DNA of 19,478 nt from an uncultured Prevotellaceae bacterium (GTDB lineage Bacteria > Bacteroidota > Bacteroidia > Bacteroidales > Bacteroidaceae). Below, piece by piece: positions 17,226 to 19,478 of this stretch. The notes beneath the pieces were generated by a model. The model was not told where the DNA came from, searched no databases, and worked only from the letters and a program-made list of their open reading frames with translations. Location: the NCBI GenBank assembly GCA_946539635.1, contig CAMNHS010000009.1, positions 1 through 19,478 on the forward strand. The letters run 5' to 3'. Made by a program: the position numbers and the translations under genes. The first letter of the stretch is position 1; every line of letters begins with the position of its first letter.

Positions 17226-19412
17226 ATGCCCAATTTAAGATTCCAGGTTGTTGGTGATGCCTTTAAGAAGCATCCTCTCTATGTACAGTCCCCCAAAGAG
17301 CGTCCTTCAGAGTTCTTTGCCAAGTACGTCTTTAACAAAGCAAAGATGTCCAAGTATCTTGACAAAGACACCTACACCAAGATGCTCGATGTCATAGACA
17401 ATGGTTCCCCGTTAGATCGTCAGACAGCAGACAAGGTTGCCGACGGCATGAAGCAATGGGCAATGGAACTTGGTGTGACACACTGCACCCACTGGTTCCA
17501 GCCTCTCACCAATACTACTGCCGAGAAGCATGATGCCTTCGTAGAACATGATGGTATGGGTGGCATGATAGAAGAGTTCTCTGGCAAGTCGCTCGTTCAG
17601 CAAGAGCCAGACGCTTCTTCCTTCCCCTCAGGTGGCATCCGTTCTACCTTCGAGGCTCGCGGCTATTCTGCTTGGGACCCAACCTCTCCTGTTTTCGTAA
17701 TGGGCGACACTTTGATGATACCAACTGTCTTCATCTCTTATACAGGTGAGGCTCTTGACTATAAGACACCTTTGCTGAAAGGTCTGCAGGCTATTAACAA
17801 GGCTGCTACAGCAGTAGCACAATATTTCAACCCGGAGGTGAGAAAGGTCATCACCAACCTCGGTTGGGAACAGGAATACTTCCTCATTGACGAAGGTCTC
17901 TATTCTGCCCGTCCCGATTTGCTGTTGACAGGACGCACCCTGATGGGGCATTCCTCAGCAAAAGACCAGCAGATGGACGACCATTATTTTGGTGCTATAC
18001 CAGAGCGTGTTGCAGAATTTATGAAAGACCTCGAGATACAGGCCTTGGAACTCGGCATCCCTTGTAAGACACGTCATAATGAGGTAGCGCCAAACCAGTT
18101 TGAGTTGGCTCCTATCTATGAAGAGTGTAACCTTGCCGTTGACCATAATATGCTCATTATGTCACTGATGCAGAAGGTGGCTCGCAAGCACGGTTTCCGT
18201 TGTCTGCTCCACGAAAAACCTTTCGATGGCATCAATGGTTCAGGAAAACATAACAACTGGTCTCTCGCAACTGATACCGGCATACTGCTCCACGGACCTG
18301 GTAAAGACGACCTTGGCAACCTGCGCTTCATTACCTTCGTGGTAGAGACCCTCATGGGTGTTTACAAGCACAACGGACTGATGAAGGCCTCTATCATGAG
18401 TGCCACCAATGCCCATCGTCTCGGTGGACATGAGGCACCTCCTGTTATCATCTCTTCTTTCCTCGGACGACAGCTCACAGAGGTACTCGACCATTTTGAG
18501 AACAGCACCGACGACACCATATACATCGCTGGTAAGGCAGGCTTGAAGCTCGATATCCCTTCTATTCCAGAACTGCTTATTGACAATACCGACCGCAACC
18601 GGACATCACCATTCGCCTTTACCGGTAACCGCTTCGAATTCCGCGCTCCAGGTTCTGAGGCCAACTGTGCAGCTGCCATGATAACCCTCAACGCAGCCGT
18701 TGCAGAGGCGTTGGTAAACTTCAAGGAACGCGTTGATGCCCTCATCGCTTCTGGTAAGGAGAAGACCTCTGCTATCATTGAGGTGCTGCGTCAGGATATC
18801 AAGACCTGTAAGCCAATACGCTTTGACGGCAATGGCTATTCCGACGAATGGATGGAAGAAGCAAAGCAACGTGGCCTCGATGTCGAGAAGTCCTGTCCGC
18901 TTATTTTTGACAGATACACCGACCCTGAGACCATCAAGATGTTTGAGAGTCTCAACATAATGAATCGCAAGGAGCTGGCAGCCCGTAATGACATCAAGTG
19001 GGAGACATACACCAAGAAGGTGCAGATAGAAGCACGCATCTTTGGCGACCTCTCCATCAACCATATCATACCGCAGGTAGTAGGTTATCAGACAAAGTTG
19101 GCACAAAATGTAGCAGCCCTGAAGGCAGTCCTCTCAGAAGAGCAGTTCCAGACGGTAGCACAGTCAAACCTCTCCCTCATCAATGAATTCTCTTGCCACA
19201 TCAAGGCTATTGAGGAAGGATGCGAAGCCCTCACCAATGCCCGTCGCGTAGCCAACAAGATAACATCTATCCGCGAGAAGGCCATTGCCTACCACGATAC
19301 CGTAGAACCCATCATGGAGCAGGTGCGTTATCATATCGATAAACTCGAAGAGAAAGTCGATGACGAAGTCTGGACACTTCCTAAATACCGCGAAATGCTG
19401 TTTATGAGGTAG
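17226..19412 (+). CDS. glnN: Glutamine synthetase type III (GSIII)
   Basis: Makes glutamine from glutamate, ammonia and ATP, the main route of ammonium assimilation; a cytoplasmic dodecamer in this class. The 728 residues match the Bacteroides GSIII length (about 729), well above types I and II. Key motifs are NLGWEQEYFLID (residue 211 on, metal-binding Glu215/217), GHSSAKDQQMDDHYFG, RHNEVAPNQFELAP (283-296) and NGSGKHNNWS (337-346). GSNRFEFR-like TGNRFEFRAPGSEAN and a long helical C-terminal segment follow. The ATG at 17226 gives the family's usual N-terminus. It has its own promoter with a leader of about 55 nt. No regulatory gene or ammonium transporter lies next to it in the window. Heptamer repeats occur on both sides. 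Confidence 0.97.
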   Translation: MPNLRFQVVGDAFKKHPLYVQSPKERPSEFFAKYVFNKAKMSKYLDKDTYTKMLDVIDNGSPLDRQTADKVADGMKQWAMELGVTHCTHWFQPLTNTTAEKHDAFVEHDGMGGMIEEFSGKSLVQQEPDASSFPSGGIRSTFEARGYSAWDPTSPVFVMGDTLMIPTVFISYTGEALDYKTPLLKGLQAINKAATAVAQYFNPEVRKVITNLGWEQEYFLIDEGLYSARPDLLLTGRTLMGHSSAKDQQMDDHYFGAIPERVAEFMKDLEIQALELGIPCKTRHNEVAPNQFELAPIYEECNLAVDHNMLIMSLMQKVARKHGFRCLLHEKPFDGINGSGKHNNWSLATDTGILLHGPGKDDLGNLRFITFVVETLMGVYKHNGLMKASIMSATNAHRLGGHEAPPVIISSFLGRQLTEVLDHFENSTDDTIYIAGKAGLKLDIPSIPELLIDNTDRNRTSPFAFTGNRFEFRAPGSEANCAAAMITLNAAVAEALVNFKERVDALIASGKEKTSAIIEVLRQDIKTCKPIRFDGNGYSDEWMEEAKQRGLDVEKSCPLIFDRYTDPETIKMFESLNIMNRKELAARNDIKWETYTKKVQIEARIFGDLSINHIIPQVVGYQTKLAQNVAALKAVLSEEQFQTVAQSNLSLINEFSCHIKAIEEGCEALTNARRVANKITSIREKAIAYHDTVEPIMEQVRYHIDKLEEKVDDEVWTLPKYREMLFMR

Positions 19413-19420
19413 ATATAATG

Positions 19421-19441
19421 GTTTCAGGTTTCAGGTTTCAA
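19421..19441. repeat. Three GTTTCAR heptamers downstream of glnN
   Basis: GTTTCAG-GTTTCAG-GTTTCAA, starting 8 nt after the glnN stop. Non-coding. Confidence 0.9.
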
Positions 19442-19443
19442 GT

Positions 19444-19478
19444 CTTTAACCGTTAACCTTTAACCGTTAAACGTTATC
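19444..19478. repeat. Five-unit heptamer array at the window end (may continue)
   Basis: CTTTAAC-CGTTAAC-CTTTAAC-CGTTAAA-CGTTATC: exactly five 7-nt units up to the window edge, built as an alternating 14-nt repeat. Inside it TTTAAC-C-GTTAAA is a perfect palindrome. The array may extend past the window. No T run is present, so it is not an evident terminator. Confidence 0.85.

Noticed and set aside
18606..19106. 166-codon minus-strand open frame inside glnN
   Set aside because: Antisense to conserved GSIII sequence; the open frame follows from codon bias of the real gene.
19444..19478. CRISPR-like array at the window end
   Set aside because: Units are 7 nt with no spacers; it is a short tandem repeat. 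No cas-like gene is present.

Overview
The window looks like chromosomal core DNA of a Bacteroidales bacterium, most likely Prevotella or a close relative. The evidence is the type III glutamine synthetase, a Bacteroidetes-style TamB, a small lipoprotein, and five promoters of the form TTG/TTTG-N19-20-TAnnTTTG, the -33/-7 pattern typical of this phylum. Shine-Dalgarno-like sites are absent or weak. I see no mobile element, CRISPR array, rRNA or tRNA, and no block of foreign-looking composition.

Layout. (1) Positions 1-7584, plus strand: a tightly overlapping cluster of threonylcarbamoyl-AMP synthase (5' end outside the window), a ClC-type anion channel with CBS domains, class 1B dihydroorotate dehydrogenase and a 1433-residue TamB-like envelope protein. 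It ends in a GTTA repeat and a bidirectional terminator. (2) Positions 7698-7856, minus strand: a 52-residue lipoprotein with a pentapeptide repeat and its own promoter. (3) Positions 8126-12568, plus strand: MtaB-type tRNA methylthiotransferase, a family 2 glycosyltransferase, a THUMP-like SAM methyltransferase and an MgtC/SapB membrane protein, apparently one transcript. (4) Positions 12565-15468, minus strand: a CstA-type transporter, a small outer-membrane beta-barrel and NadC, spaced 17 and 13 nt apart. NadC meets MgtC tail to tail with a 4-nt overlap. (5) Positions 15548-19412, plus strand: a secreted GHL10-type glycosyl-hydrolase-like protein, whose promoter overlaps the cstA promoter divergently, and GlnN with its own promoter and heptamer repeats on both sides.

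Connections. The first gene and MtaB act on the same nucleotide: Sua5/TsaC makes the threonylcarbamoyl donor for t6A37 of tRNA, and MtaB methylthiolates t6A37 to ms2t6A37. PyrD, NadC and GlnN serve pyrimidine, NAD and nitrogen metabolism. TamB, the barrel, the lipoprotein, the glycosyltransferase and the GHL10 protein belong to the envelope.

I did not find a clearly new multi-gene system. The points worth a second look are the overlapping divergent promoters, two start codons lying only 8-9 nt past their promoter -7 boxes, heptamer repeats around glnN, the small repeat lipoprotein, and channel-like residues in the ClC protein.
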